DNA of 39,816 nucleotides from Alistipes sp. GTDB lineage: Bacteria; Bacteroidota; Bacteroidia; Bacteroidales; Rikenellaceae. How positions within the stretch are numbered: the first letter of the stretch is position 1; each line of letters opens with the position of its first letter. Shown piece after piece: positions 24,784 through 33,337 of the stretch. The notes under the pieces are model-generated. The model made no database searches. It was not told the origin of the DNA and worked only from the letters and a program-made list of their open reading frames with translations. Location of the stretch: NCBI GenBank assembly GCA_017937765.1, contig JAGBCY010000017.1, positions 1 to 39,816 of the forward strand, in the 5' to 3' direction. The position numbers were made by a program, and so were the translations under genes.

Positions 24784-24815
24784 AAAAAAAGGAGCCACCC
24801 GCGCGGGGCAGCTCC
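24784..24815 (-). terminator. Intrinsic terminator of lipoprotein F
   Basis: On the minus strand a GGAGCTGCCC / GGGTGGCTCC stem is followed by seven T, 31 nt beyond the F stop. Confidence 0.85.
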
Positions 24816-24845
24816 CAGTCTCGTTACCTCGAAAGAGGCTATCTG

Positions 24846-26975
24846 CTACCAGTCAGCACCGTAGATAGGCATCTCGCCTACCCAAGTGAGCGAGTGTGTC
24901 TCGTTCGAGCCGTTGTTGGGAATCCAAGAGGCATTGATGGTAGTCACGCCCGAGGCATCGGTTGCAACGGTAGCCGACACGCTTGCCATTGCACAACCAT
25001 TGGCGTTGTCCCACAAGAGGTGGTAGCACCAGCTGGCATTCATCGAGCCATCTTCGCTGCTATACTCGCCATCGGGGAGAACGTTGCTTGAAGGGATGCC
25101 GTTGAAGCTGAGCTTGAATGCTTTGTAGTCATCATTCTCGTCGAGTGCTGTCTTGAAGATGATATCGCCACAGCCCGAATCGCTGTCGATCCACGACCAT
25201 ACGAACTCGGCAATCTCATAGTGGTTAGCGTTGGTCTCGCCACCGTCGCCACCTTCGTTACCACCCTCGTTGCCAGCCTCGCGGATAGTACCCGTGATTG
25301 CGTTACCGGCATCGTCTACACAGTTGAGAGTAAGCGTGTGCTTGCCATTAGCATCAACATCAATCGTGATTGTACCATCAACAAATGGTGCGCAATTGCC
25401 CGTATTGAAGTCCCAATACCACGAGCCGTAGTACTCCTCCCAATATGAGTCGAAGTAGCCCTTGAAGAATGTGTAAGCCGACTCGTCGTTCGAGCAAGCA
25501 TACTCGCCAGCGATGTTAGTACCTGCTGCCAAGAGGTCGAACATCAAATATGCACCGGTGTAGTTCTCAGCATCCTCGTAAACGTAAACCACATAGTTAT
25601 TTGTGCCGTTATAGTAGTAGTCGCCATAATCCTCCACGACGAATGTTGCACCCTCGATATTGAGGCTTAAGTCGCCGTCAATCGTAGAGTAGATCTCATC
25701 CTCGTCATCGCCACCGTCGTCACCCGAGCTTGCGTCGGTAACGGCAACAACGCCCTCAAACACAACCTTCGTGAGCTCCTCGCCAAACCATACCTCGGCA
25801 ACAACGCCGTTGGCGTCAACCGTGATCGTAGCGTTCGTAGGCTTGCGAACCTCGACAAAGTCCCAGCCATACTCATCCAAGACGTAGTACTCCGAGTAGT
25901 ATGCGCTGATTGTACCGGGAGCATAGCTATCGGTAGCATCCCAAGTGTAGGTGCCATAAGGAATTGCCACGCCATTTGCCTTATCTACGAGCTCGGTATA
26001 GAGGTCGAAACGATAGTACTTACCATTGGCTACCTCCCAACCATCAGCATCGAGACCATCGTCCGAGAGGAAGAAGTAGAAATTATCGGCCGTGCCGGGT
26101 GTGTACTGATCGCCGTAGTATGTTGCATAGGCATACTGAACCTTGATCTCGTTACCAACGACGGGGGCCTCGGTAGCGTTATCAACAACGCACTCACCAG
26201 CGTAAGTCACCGTGTGCTCAACACCCTGAATGGTAACCGTGAGGGTCATACCAGTCTCGGTAACCGTGAGCTTACCAGCCTCATACGCAGCAGCTGCGGG
26301 CTCGACATCCTCGTTTGTTACCAAGTAGTACGACAAGCTCTTCGAGAATGCACCAGCCTCGGTATTCTCGCTGAGCTCGTACTCACCAACGGGGATTGCC
26401 ATAGTCTCGCTATACTCGCCCGTGTAGCCCGCAACGTAGAGATCCACGGTGTAGTAGGTGGCGTTAGGCAGGAAGATGTTCTCCGGATCGAAGCCCGTAT
26501 CGGTGAGGGCAAAGAAGTAGTTATCAACGCCATCGCCATCCTCGTCGCCATAATACTCGCCATAGAGCTCCTTAGCCTCGAAAGCTACGGGCTCGGGCTC
26601 AGGCTCAGCCTGCTTAGCAGCCTGCATAACGGCAACCTCGAACGACTCGGTGTCGTACTTAACCGTAATCTTCGCATCGCGAGCCTCCTCAGCGTCGTTA
26701 GCCGCAACCGTGAAGGTCACCTTATCGCCAGCCGTGAGATCCATAACCCACTCAGCTGCACACTCTGCCGTGAGCGTCACACCCTCCTTGGCGTTCTCAA
26801 GGGTATAGCTGATCTCACCTGCGCCACCCTCGGCCGAGAAGTCAAGGATAGCATCCGACGTAAGCGTCAAGACTGGATCCTTCACAACAGGCGTAGGATC
26901 GGTCTCATCCTCGGTACAAGCTGCAAATGCCAACGGCAATGCGAGCAACAGATAGAATAAGTTTCTAAGTTTCAT
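24846..26975 (-). CDS. BACON-domain lipoprotein F (X-X-Y-Z modules)
   Basis: This 709-aa protein has the shared signal MKLRNLFYLLLALPLAFAAC (Cys20), followed by TEDETD. The BACON domain is at about 33-120 (LTLTSDAILDFSAEGGAGEI, CAAEWVMD, VMQAAKQAEP). Two X modules follow at about 133-270 and 273-415; both have a YYGD element, NYFF or NFYFFLSD, a YYxxDLY strand, an IPxGxY strand and V-F/Y-G closure. Then comes Y at about 435-575 (DYGDYYYNGTNNYVVYVY, FFKGYFDSYWEEYYGSWYWD, DDAGNAITGTI), a Gly-rich linker, and Z at about 590-709. It is the only member with all module types and the X module doubled. The promoter at 27073-27043 is well formed. Confidence 0.83.
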   Translation of the reverse strand: MKLRNLFYLLLALPLAFAACTEDETDPTPVVKDPVLTLTSDAILDFSAEGGAGEISYTLENAKEGVTLTAECAAEWVMDLTAGDKVTFTVAANDAEEARDAKITVKYDTESFEVAVMQAAKQAEPEPEPVAFEAKELYGEYYGDEDGDGVDNYFFALTDTGFDPENIFLPNATYYTVDLYVAGYTGEYSETMAIPVGEYELSENTEAGAFSKSLSYYLVTNEDVEPAAAAYEAGKLTVTETGMTLTVTIQGVEHTVTYAGECVVDNATEAPVVGNEIKVQYAYATYYGDQYTPGTADNFYFFLSDDGLDADGWEVANGKYYRFDLYTELVDKANGVAIPYGTYTWDATDSYAPGTISAYYSEYYVLDEYGWDFVEVRKPTNATITVDANGVVAEVWFGEELTKVVFEGVVAVTDASSGDDGGDDEDEIYSTIDGDLSLNIEGATFVVEDYGDYYYNGTNNYVVYVYEDAENYTGAYLMFDLLAAGTNIAGEYACSNDESAYTFFKGYFDSYWEEYYGSWYWDFNTGNCAPFVDGTITIDVDANGKHTLTLNCVDDAGNAITGTIREAGNEGGNEGGDGGETNANHYEIAEFVWSWIDSDSGCGDIIFKTALDENDDYKAFKLSFNGIPSSNVLPDGEYSSEDGSMNASWCYHLLWDNANGCAMASVSATVATDASGVTTINASWIPNNGSNETHSLTWVGEMPIYGADW

Positions 26976-27042
26976 AATGTTAACAATTATTTGTGAATAT
27001 ATTAAATGAATTGCGTAGTTGCATAATCATTCCATTAATATA

Positions 27043-27073
27043 CAAAATTAGATATTTTTTTCTGAAATACAAA
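27043..27073 (-). promoter_or_regulatory. Promoter of lipoprotein F
   Basis: Minus-strand TTTG at 27073-27070, a 19-nt spacer, then TAATTTTG at 27050-27043. The leader is about 65 nt. Confidence 0.78.
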
Positions 27074-27122
27074 ATATATCACCCCCTTTTAAATCAAAAA
27101 AATTAGGTAGCCTAAAATAAAT

Positions 27123-27150
27123 ATTCGGGACCACAACCGCAGTCCCGAAT
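27123..27150 (-). terminator. Terminator of lipoprotein G
   Basis: ATTCGGGAC (27123-27131) pairs perfectly with GTCCCGAAT (27142-27150). ATATTTATTTTA follows on the minus strand, 21 nt after the G stop. Confidence 0.8.
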
Positions 27151-27171
27151 ACCGAATCGCGCCGTCCGCTG

Positions 27172-28257
27172 CTAAATCTCTGTCATCGGACCGCTCCAGC
27201 TGCCCGAGATAGTATTACCCTTATCGTCGAGCACCGCAAACTCCACGCTTGCCGTGCCATCGGCTCGACACTCAACCTCGAGCTCGCCGCCTACGAAGGG
27301 TGCCATCGTCACGCCGTCATCCTTATAATACCACGAGCCATTCATATAGCCCGAGTCGCCCTCCACGGCGATATATCCGCGAAGGAAACTATACTCCGAC
27401 ATCTCATCGCCACATTCAAAGACCCCGCTAAAGAGCGCGTCGTCCGTGGCCGAGGTCATAACGTCGAACTGAATGAAGTCGCCGACATACTCGTTAGGCC
27501 AGATGGCAAAGGTATAGTTATTGATGCCCGTAGCGTAGTAATCACCATAGGCACAATAGATTAGCATATGGTCGCTGAGGTCCACTTCGTAGTCCTCCGT
27601 AAGTGTCGAGAGCTCGCCCTCCGGAATCTCGACATCGCCACCGTCATCATCTCCGCCACCGACATCCTCGCCCGTAGCCGATCGCTTATCCGCAACATCG
27701 GCCTTGCCGTCGAACGTCACCGTATGCTCAACGCCTGCGATGGTCACCTTGAGCACCGCCTGCGTTGCTGTAACCACAAGCTCACCAGCCTCAAACTGAT
27801 GCTCCTCAACAAACTGGCCGTCAGCATCCGAGCGCGTAAACTTCGAGTAGGCCACCGAGAAGGTTCCATTCGTAAAGCTATTCTCCATATCGAGGCGATA
27901 GGTGCCCTCGGGCAGCGGCAACCTGTCGACCTCCTCGCCACCATAGTAGTCGCCATACAGGTCGAGCGTATAGTAGACAGCCTCTGGCAGTGCGTAGCCC
28001 GCATCACTGAAGCCCTTATCCGAGAAGTGGATGAAGTAGTTACCTACGCCCGGACTATAATAGTCGCCATAATACTCTCCGCCGAAATAGGCCGCCTCGA
28101 GCACAACACCATCCGTAGGCTCATCAGGAGTGTCGGGCTCTTCGGGTTGCTCGGGGGTATCGGGCTTATTATTTGGCACAACATCCTTATCCCCTCTCTC
28201 ACACGCGACAGCCACGAAAGCCGCCGCCATCATCACAAATAAACTATTAATCTTCAT
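27172..28257 (-). CDS. X-Y module lipoprotein G (no BACON domain)
   Basis: From the ATG at 28257 this is a 361-aa lipoprotein with signal MKINSLFVMMAAAFVAVAC (Cys19), followed by ERGDKD. The frame opens 27 nt earlier, but that start would precede the signal. A Pro/Glu/Asp-rich spacer (about 28-55) leads straight into module X (YFGGEYYGDYYSPGVGNYFI, YYTLDLYGDYYGGEE, VEHTVTFDGKAD), then a Gly/Asp linker and module Y (CAYGDYYATGINNYTFAIW, FLRGYIAVEGDSGYMNGSWY, LDDKGNTISGSW). It is the minimal X-Y form and shows these modules stand alone without BACON. It starts 45 nt after the glycosyltransferase and lacks an obvious promoter, so the two are probably co-transcribed. Confidence 0.83.
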   Translation of the reverse strand: MKINSLFVMMAAAFVAVACERGDKDVVPNNKPDTPEQPEEPDTPDEPTDGVVLEAAYFGGEYYGDYYSPGVGNYFIHFSDKGFSDAGYALPEAVYYTLDLYGDYYGGEEVDRLPLPEGTYRLDMENSFTNGTFSVAYSKFTRSDADGQFVEEHQFEAGELVVTATQAVLKVTIAGVEHTVTFDGKADVADKRSATGEDVGGGDDDGGDVEIPEGELSTLTEDYEVDLSDHMLIYCAYGDYYATGINNYTFAIWPNEYVGDFIQFDVMTSATDDALFSGVFECGDEMSEYSFLRGYIAVEGDSGYMNGSWYYKDDGVTMAPFVGGELEVECRADGTASVEFAVLDDKGNTISGSWSGPMTEI

Positions 28258-28302
28258 ATGCTTACACCATTTTATTAGCTCCATATTTTCATCCTACGCT
28301 CG

Positions 28303-29205
28303 TTAGCTACCGCTCTCCGCGGCATATATTCCGCGCGATATCTCACGGCGCATCAACAACAGATAGCGCGACTGCTCGGGACGGTGCACAAGGCATAGTA
28401 CAAGCGTGGCACACCACTTAACAACCTCGCCCACGTACAGCCCCACAAGCCTACCGCGCAGCTCGGCACGACGTCGCTGGCTCACGCCCGTATTGAAACT
28501 CAGGCGCGTGAAGTACTCCTTAGTAAGTTTAGCCTCAGGGATTATGTGATACATCACGGCACGCGGCACGTAATAGAGGACAATACCCACGCTGGCCATA
28601 CGCTCGAACAGATCGCTCTCCTCGCCACCGATAAGCCTCCTCCCCGTGCGGCCGAGCGACGTATCGAACAGGCCCACACGGTCGAGGACCTCGCGACGAA
28701 TGGCCATATTTCCACCCCCGGGGATTCTACCCTTCGGAAAGAGTCTCACCCTCGGGCCGAAGTCCATAGGATTGGCGATGGGCTGCTCCGCGTAGCGCGA
28801 CATCCAGCGCGGTCGCCCCGCGGGGTACTCGGCGATGATGCGGCCACCTGCCGCCATAGCCTCCTTGCGACTCTCGAAGAGCTCGACGTATGCTGCCAAG
28901 AAATCCTCCACGATACGTTCGTCGTCGTCGATAAAGGCGACAATCGCGCCACACGATGCTCGGATACCGGCATTACGCGCAGCCGACAACCCCTGCTCAG
29001 GCTCGAACACATAGCGGAAGTTCTGCTCCGCGTGATCGCGCACGAAAGCCTCGACACGCTCACGCGTAGCATCCTTCGAGTTGTTATCCACCACGACACA
29101 CTCCCACCTCCGCGCCTCGAGGCTCTGCGCCGCCACCGACTCCAAGGCAAGCATCAGCTCCGCGGCACGGTTATAGGTAGCTATGACCAACGAAATTTCA
29201 ATCAT
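28303..29205 (-). CDS. Family 2 glycosyltransferase
   Basis: This 300-aa GT-A enzyme runs from the ATG at 29205. A further ATG at 29220 lies upstream of a TACCTTTG element that itself sits between the two, so it is not used. The N terminus is MIEISLVIATYNRAAELMLA. The nucleotide-binding DNNSKDATRE motif follows, then SAARNAGI and the metal-binding IDDDERI at about residue 99. An acceptor-side GGEESDLFERM comes later, and a hydrophobic stretch (VVKWCATLVLCLVH) near the C terminus may associate with the membrane. It transfers a sugar from a nucleotide donor to an unknown acceptor. Its position inside a lipoprotein island, upstream of and close to lipoprotein G, suggests but does not prove a link to modifying those proteins or surface glycans. 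Confidence 0.9.
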   Translation of the reverse strand: MIEISLVIATYNRAAELMLALESVAAQSLEARRWECVVVDNNSKDATRERVEAFVRDHAEQNFRYVFEPEQGLSAARNAGIRASCGAIVAFIDDDERIVEDFLAAYVELFESRKEAMAAGGRIIAEYPAGRPRWMSRYAEQPIANPMDFGPRVRLFPKGRIPGGGNMAIRREVLDRVGLFDTSLGRTGRRLIGGEESDLFERMASVGIVLYYVPRAVMYHIIPEAKLTKEYFTRLSFNTGVSQRRRAELRGRLVGLYVGEVVKWCATLVLCLVHRPEQSRYLLLMRREISRGIYAAESGS

Positions 29206-29209
29206 AGAG

Positions 29210-29217
29210 CAAAGGTA
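29210..29217 (-). promoter_or_regulatory. -7 element directly before the glycosyltransferase start
   Basis: The minus strand reads TACCTTTG and ends 4 nt before the ATG at 29205, the same geometry as the response regulator at 3443-3455. A leaderless transcript is expected. Confidence 0.6.
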
Positions 29218-29290
29218 CATATTTTTTCAGATATTTACTCTCTTTTGCGAAATTTTACGAGCGACAAGGAGGTGCCATATCAAACAGCGC

Positions 29291-29318
29291 GGGCCACCCG
29301 ACAAATACCGGGAGGCCC
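29291..29318 (-). terminator. Terminator of lipoprotein H
   Basis: GGGCCACCCG (29291-29300) pairs with CGGGAGGCCC (29309-29318) with one mismatch and an 8-nt loop, just after the H stop on the minus strand. Confidence 0.72.
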
Positions 29319-29348
29319 ACTGCAATATTATTACGTAAGGTCTGCGGC

Positions 29349-30752
29349 TTACTCCATCGCAACACCGTCGAGTGCGATAGCGAAGCTGAGGTAGCCGCTC
29401 ATAGTGCTGGTCATACCCACCAACGTGCGACCATCCGCCGATACGCCTACCATAATGATACCCTCCTGGATATAGTTGGTGAGGTCCATACCGTGCTTCT
29501 CCTTGAGCCACTCAACGAGGGTGTACGATGTCTCGCGGTCAACAGCCGTCTCGATGACGAATGCCGTAGTACCGTAACCGTAGGGAACGTCGTTAAGGAA
29601 GGCGATGCCGTCGTCGGTCATAGCAGTAACCGAGCCCACGCTGAACGAGGGGAACCACATCATCTCCTGGGTCTGGAGGTCGAAGGCAGCAGCAGGCTCG
29701 AGACCATCAGCGAAGTTTGTACCCTTGCCGAATACGTAGCGACCCGAGGGTGAGAGAAGCGTAGTACCCACGCCACCGAATGCCTCGGTAGGAGCGCGAT
29801 TCTCGTCAACCTCCAAGTGGATATACTCCCACTCGGCATACTCGTCAGCCCACATAATACCGAACATACCGAGGCCCGACTGCTCGAGGCCGATGATACG
29901 GTGGTCGGGAGCTACGGCAGTAGTCTGTGTAGCAGCACGATACTGCTGGTAGAGGTCATCCGACTGGAGGACTGTCACGCGATCGTTAACGATATCGTAA
30001 GCGAAGGGCACAACTATACCGAAACGCTCGGTGTAGTAGGTGTTATCCACGAAGTCGTAGTACCAACCCACTGCAAACTCGCCATCGGGCGTTACGCCTG
30101 TAAGTGCGCTACAATAGAGGTTACCGGGCAGGTCGCCGAGCTCCACGTCGAAGTACTCGCCATCCTTATAATAGATAGCCGTACCGCCATCATCAGCACC
30201 ACGGAAGCGCGAACCTACGGCAAGACCGTTATCCGCTACGTCGTAGAACTCCATATTCTGAATCTCGGTGAGACGGTCGTTCTGAAGGTCGATGATGATT
30301 GTGTTCTTGTCGAAGCCACCGACAGCCCAACGGCCATTGTTCGACAGCGCGCTCACGGGAGCAACCGAGTACCACTCACGATACTGGGGAGCCTCGAGTG
30401 CAGGAGTTGTAACGGTCTGAACTGCAGCCTCAGAGCTAAGATACTGAGTCTCGTCGGCCGAGATAGCCTTAACCGACACGATGTAATCGGTAGAGTAGTC
30501 GAGCTCGGCAAAGCGATATACCGTATCCTCGGTACGCTCGGCCTCGCCACCGTTGAGCGACACTTCGTAGCAGATAGCGAAATCGACGCTCTCCCACGTT
30601 ACAATGATTGTGTTCTGCTGCACATTGCAGTTTACAACGGGCGTAGCAAGGCGGTTCTCCTTATTCTCACCGCCCTCCTCTGTGCCATTCTCGCAGCCCA
30701 CGAATGCCACGAGGGCAACAGCTGCAACAAGTAGTCTAAAAATGTTTTTCAT
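29349..30752 (-). CDS. Lipoprotein H: fibronectin-III-like domain plus predicted beta-propeller
   Basis: This 467-aa lipoprotein has the signal MKNIFRLLVAAVALVAFVGC (Cys20), followed by ENGTEEGGE. A fibronectin-III-like domain covers about 33-115 (TPVVNCNVQQNTIIVTWESV, VSLNGGEAER, YIVSVKAIS). The rest is a series of strands of the type NGRWAVGGF, DNGLAVGSRF, DGEFAVGWYYD, SGRYVFGKG, DDGIAFL and DGRTLVGMT, spaced by about 40-60 residues, which suggests a repeated-blade propeller. It has neither BACON nor X/Y/Z modules and so is foreign to the family around it. Promoter and terminator are its own. Function is unknown. Confidence 0.8.
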   Translation of the reverse strand: MKNIFRLLVAAVALVAFVGCENGTEEGGENKENRLATPVVNCNVQQNTIIVTWESVDFAICYEVSLNGGEAERTEDTVYRFAELDYSTDYIVSVKAISADETQYLSSEAAVQTVTTPALEAPQYREWYSVAPVSALSNNGRWAVGGFDKNTIIIDLQNDRLTEIQNMEFYDVADNGLAVGSRFRGADDGGTAIYYKDGEYFDVELGDLPGNLYCSALTGVTPDGEFAVGWYYDFVDNTYYTERFGIVVPFAYDIVNDRVTVLQSDDLYQQYRAATQTTAVAPDHRIIGLEQSGLGMFGIMWADEYAEWEYIHLEVDENRAPTEAFGGVGTTLLSPSGRYVFGKGTNFADGLEPAAAFDLQTQEMMWFPSFSVGSVTAMTDDGIAFLNDVPYGYGTTAFVIETAVDRETSYTLVEWLKEKHGMDLTNYIQEGIIMVGVSADGRTLVGMTSTMSGYLSFAIALDGVAME

Positions 30753-30849
30753 AATATTTGAATGTTTTGTCCTTAATTCCTCGCTATCGAGTTACCCCCA
30801 TCAAGTTTATAGCCTATAACGGAGAAACACCCTAATAATTAGAGTGGTG

Positions 30850-30880
30850 CAAAGGTAGTAAAAAAAATATATCTTGCAAA
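30850..30880 (-). promoter_or_regulatory. Promoter of lipoprotein H
   Basis: Minus-strand TTTG at 30880-30877, a 19-nt spacer, then TACCTTTG at 30857-30850, with a leader of about 95 nt. Confidence 0.85.
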
Positions 30881-30958
30881 TCGCCGCTCGCCATTCTCAA
30901 AATTATCACTATTTTTCTGCATATATATTCATTAATTCCGCTCACTATGCAAAGATGA

Positions 30959-30984
30959 GGGCCACCTCCGAATAGAGGCGGCCC
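30959..30984 (-). terminator. Terminator of lipoprotein I
   Basis: GGGCCACCTC (30959-30968) pairs with GAGGCGGCCC (30975-30984), one mismatch, 6-nt loop, 37 nt beyond the I stop on the minus strand. Confidence 0.72.
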
Positions 30985-31020
30985 AAACTATTTAGCACTT
31001 TCAGACACTAATCGTAATTC

Positions 31021-33273
31021 CTAAGCAACTACGTTTGACGAAGTACCCGAATACTTAACGCCGTCGATTGTCATCGAGACGGTAACGTAATACGAGTAAT
31101 CAATCGTTATGGTGCCCTCTGCCATTGTTGCAGCCTCACCATTCACCGTGATATCCGTAGCATAGAACACGCCATCGGTGTCGTTAATATAGTAAGTACC
31201 AGCCGACAAGCCATACTTACCACCGAGCTGCGCCGTAACCGTGTTACCTGCCGCGTCGGTCATAGTCAAGGTCTCAGTGCCTGTGTTAAGCGATGCGGTG
31301 AATGTCCAGGGATCGAACTTCGAGGGCTGCTCGGGATCGGGATCAGGCGTAGGATCGGGATCGGGTGTTGGGTCGGGATCTGGAGTTGGATCTGGATCGG
31401 GCGTAGGCTCTGTGCCCTGCTCGCCGATAGTACCAACATACTTGAACGTCATCTCAGCGTCGTTAACCATAGCCTTGATATTGATAGTGTAGGTGTTACC
31501 CTCAACCGCAACCTCGCAAGTACCGGTCATCACTTGATTGTTCGCATACTGGATGCCATCAACGCGGAGCGACTTATTCACAAATGAGAAGTTACCGCTG
31601 TTGATATACGATGGAGAGCTTACCCAGCTATAAGTGCGAGCATTGATCGCCGTGGCGTTAGAGTCCGAGCTATCCAATACGAGCTTGAGATAGTTGTCAC
31701 CGCTCTCGTCCGTGAGGATAAACTGATAGTAGTATGAGAGAGCCGTACCCTCCGACATTGAGGTAAATGTAATAACATTAGGGGTAGCAGCACCACCGTT
31801 GTCGTTGAGCTTACCCTTATACTCGATCATATAGACAACACCATCGCGACCATTGAGCGTGAGCTGGATATCATACTCCTCGCCCTCGGCCGAGACAACA
31901 GCCTTACCCGCGTCAACAGGTGTAAGCACGCCATCGAGGCTGAACGAGCGGGTTGTGAAGTACTTAGTGTCGTCGGTATAGCCGAACATCGTTGTCGACA
32001 CCCAGTTATACTCACCCTCCTCGAGCGACTCCTTTGCAGCGAACTCTGCGGGGAAGTGTACGTCGATAGAGAAGCCCTCGCCAACAACCATATACTTATT
32101 ACCGTAGTTTGACGCATTACCCCAGAGCCACTTGTCGGCCGTGTGCGTTGCCTCGAACGCGCCTGGAGTCTGGCTGCCACCATCATCTACCGAGAGGTCA
32201 CCTTCAAATAATACACGGTGCTTTGAACCATCCTCAAACTCGATGGTGGCTTCAACCATACCATCACTGATGATGAGGTTAGCATCCTTGTACATCTTAA
32301 AACCTCCCTCAGGAACTCCGTTAACCATCTTATAGAGGAACGAGAGCTCATCTAAGATGGTATTGGGAGTAGCATTTGATCCGAGGCTATAAATGCCATT
32401 GGGAAGCACTCCATTACCCTTAGACGAGGGTATGATTGCGAAAGCGTAATATGTACCGCCGTCAACACCCCAGCCGCTATCGCCCCAGCCTTTGTCACCG
32501 AGTTCAACAACATAGAAGTCAACACCCTCCTCATTCATATAGTCCGTCATAATCTGTGTTGCGACAAACTCCACATCGTACTCCTTACCAACAGGCTCAC
32601 CACCCTTGGCAACCTGCTTAACTGTAACCTCCAACGACTCAGACAGATGTGTTACCGTGATGGTTGCCTCGCGAGCCTCCTCTGTCTCGTTGGCCAACAC
32701 TCTAAACGAGGTTTTTGTCTCGGTGCAGCCATCAATCTTCACCCAGTCAGCCGAGCACTTTGCCTCGGTCTCTACGGGCGACGTGCGCGAGGGCTCGATC
32801 CACTCGATGGTGTAGGTAATCTCGCCATTACCACCCTCAGCCGCAAACTCCATCACCTCGTCCGAAGTGAGCGTAAACACGAGCTCCTTATCCTCAGCCG
32901 TTCCCGCCATCGTAAACATCTTGACCTCAGCCTTAACGACCGTCTTAGAGTTCATCGCAGCAGCAACAACCATATAGTCGGTATCGGCCTCAAGATCCGT
33001 AGCTGTAACCTCCACCGTGGTGTTAGCAGCGATCTCGGTACCCACCGAGAATACCTCGGTTGCGGTGGGCGTTGTTGTCGACGCCTCAACCACGAGCCAA
33101 GCGACCTTTTCGGCATCGGTGGTAGTCACCGTGAACGAGAGAGAGTCTTCGGTCGTTGTGCCCGCCACAAGATTAATAGTGGGGTTCTTCACCTCGTCTA
33201 CCTTCGTATCCTCGCACGCAGCAAAGAACAAAGGAAGAGTCAAAAGTGCATAGAATAGAGTTTTGATTCTCAT
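31021..33273 (-). CDS. BACON-domain lipoprotein I (largest member)
   Basis: This 750-aa protein has the signal MRIKTLFYALLTLPLFFAAC (Cys20), followed by EDTKVDE. Domain order is: a fibronectin-III-like domain at about 30-125 (TTEDSLSFTVTTTDAEKVAW, DTDYMVVAAAMNSKTV); BACON at about 130-228 (FTLTSDEVMEFAAEGGNGEI, CSADWVKI, VKQVAKGG); a divergent X module (VVELGDKGWGDSGWG, YYAFAIIPSS, LPNGIYSLG, KHRVLFEGDLSV); two Z-like modules at about 375-505 and 508-640; a TPDPDP linker of four repeats; and a last beta-rich domain of about 100 residues. The leader sequence differs from the D/E/F group but keeps the L-F-Y-x-L-L-x-L-P core. It has its own promoter and terminator. Confidence 0.82.
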   Translation of the reverse strand: MRIKTLFYALLTLPLFFAACEDTKVDEVKNPTINLVAGTTTEDSLSFTVTTTDAEKVAWLVVEASTTTPTATEVFSVGTEIAANTTVEVTATDLEADTDYMVVAAAMNSKTVVKAEVKMFTMAGTAEDKELVFTLTSDEVMEFAAEGGNGEITYTIEWIEPSRTSPVETEAKCSADWVKIDGCTETKTSFRVLANETEEAREATITVTHLSESLEVTVKQVAKGGEPVGKEYDVEFVATQIMTDYMNEEGVDFYVVELGDKGWGDSGWGVDGGTYYAFAIIPSSKGNGVLPNGIYSLGSNATPNTILDELSFLYKMVNGVPEGGFKMYKDANLIISDGMVEATIEFEDGSKHRVLFEGDLSVDDGGSQTPGAFEATHTADKWLWGNASNYGNKYMVVGEGFSIDVHFPAEFAAKESLEEGEYNWVSTTMFGYTDDTKYFTTRSFSLDGVLTPVDAGKAVVSAEGEEYDIQLTLNGRDGVVYMIEYKGKLNDNGGAATPNVITFTSMSEGTALSYYYQFILTDESGDNYLKLVLDSSDSNATAINARTYSWVSSPSYINSGNFSFVNKSLRVDGIQYANNQVMTGTCEVAVEGNTYTINIKAMVNDAEMTFKYVGTIGEQGTEPTPDPDPTPDPDPTPDPDPTPDPDPEQPSKFDPWTFTASLNTGTETLTMTDAAGNTVTAQLGGKYGLSAGTYYINDTDGVFYATDITVNGEAATMAEGTITIDYSYYVTVSMTIDGVKYSGTSSNVVA
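31334..31405 (-). repeat. Four 18-bp in-frame repeats encoding a TPDPDP linker
   Basis: Units at 31334-31351, 31352-31369, 31370-31387 and 31388-31405 differ mostly at synonymous positions. Copy number could change without shifting the frame and would lengthen or shorten the linker. Confidence 0.85.
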
Positions 33274-33337
33274 AGACTTAAAGTTATTAATAGTTTAAAA
33301 TATTGTTCCAATTTTGACCTTTACTCGAAGTCAACTG

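Noticed and set aside
15839-33273. Classical polysaccharide utilisation locus
   Set aside because: No SusC/SusD pair, glycoside hydrolase or hybrid sensor lies in the window, so the island cannot be called a PUL from this evidence.
15839-33273. Site-specific inversion system (shufflon) acting on the array
   Set aside because: All lipoprotein genes point the same way, no recombinase gene is present, and I found no long inverted repeats between the members.
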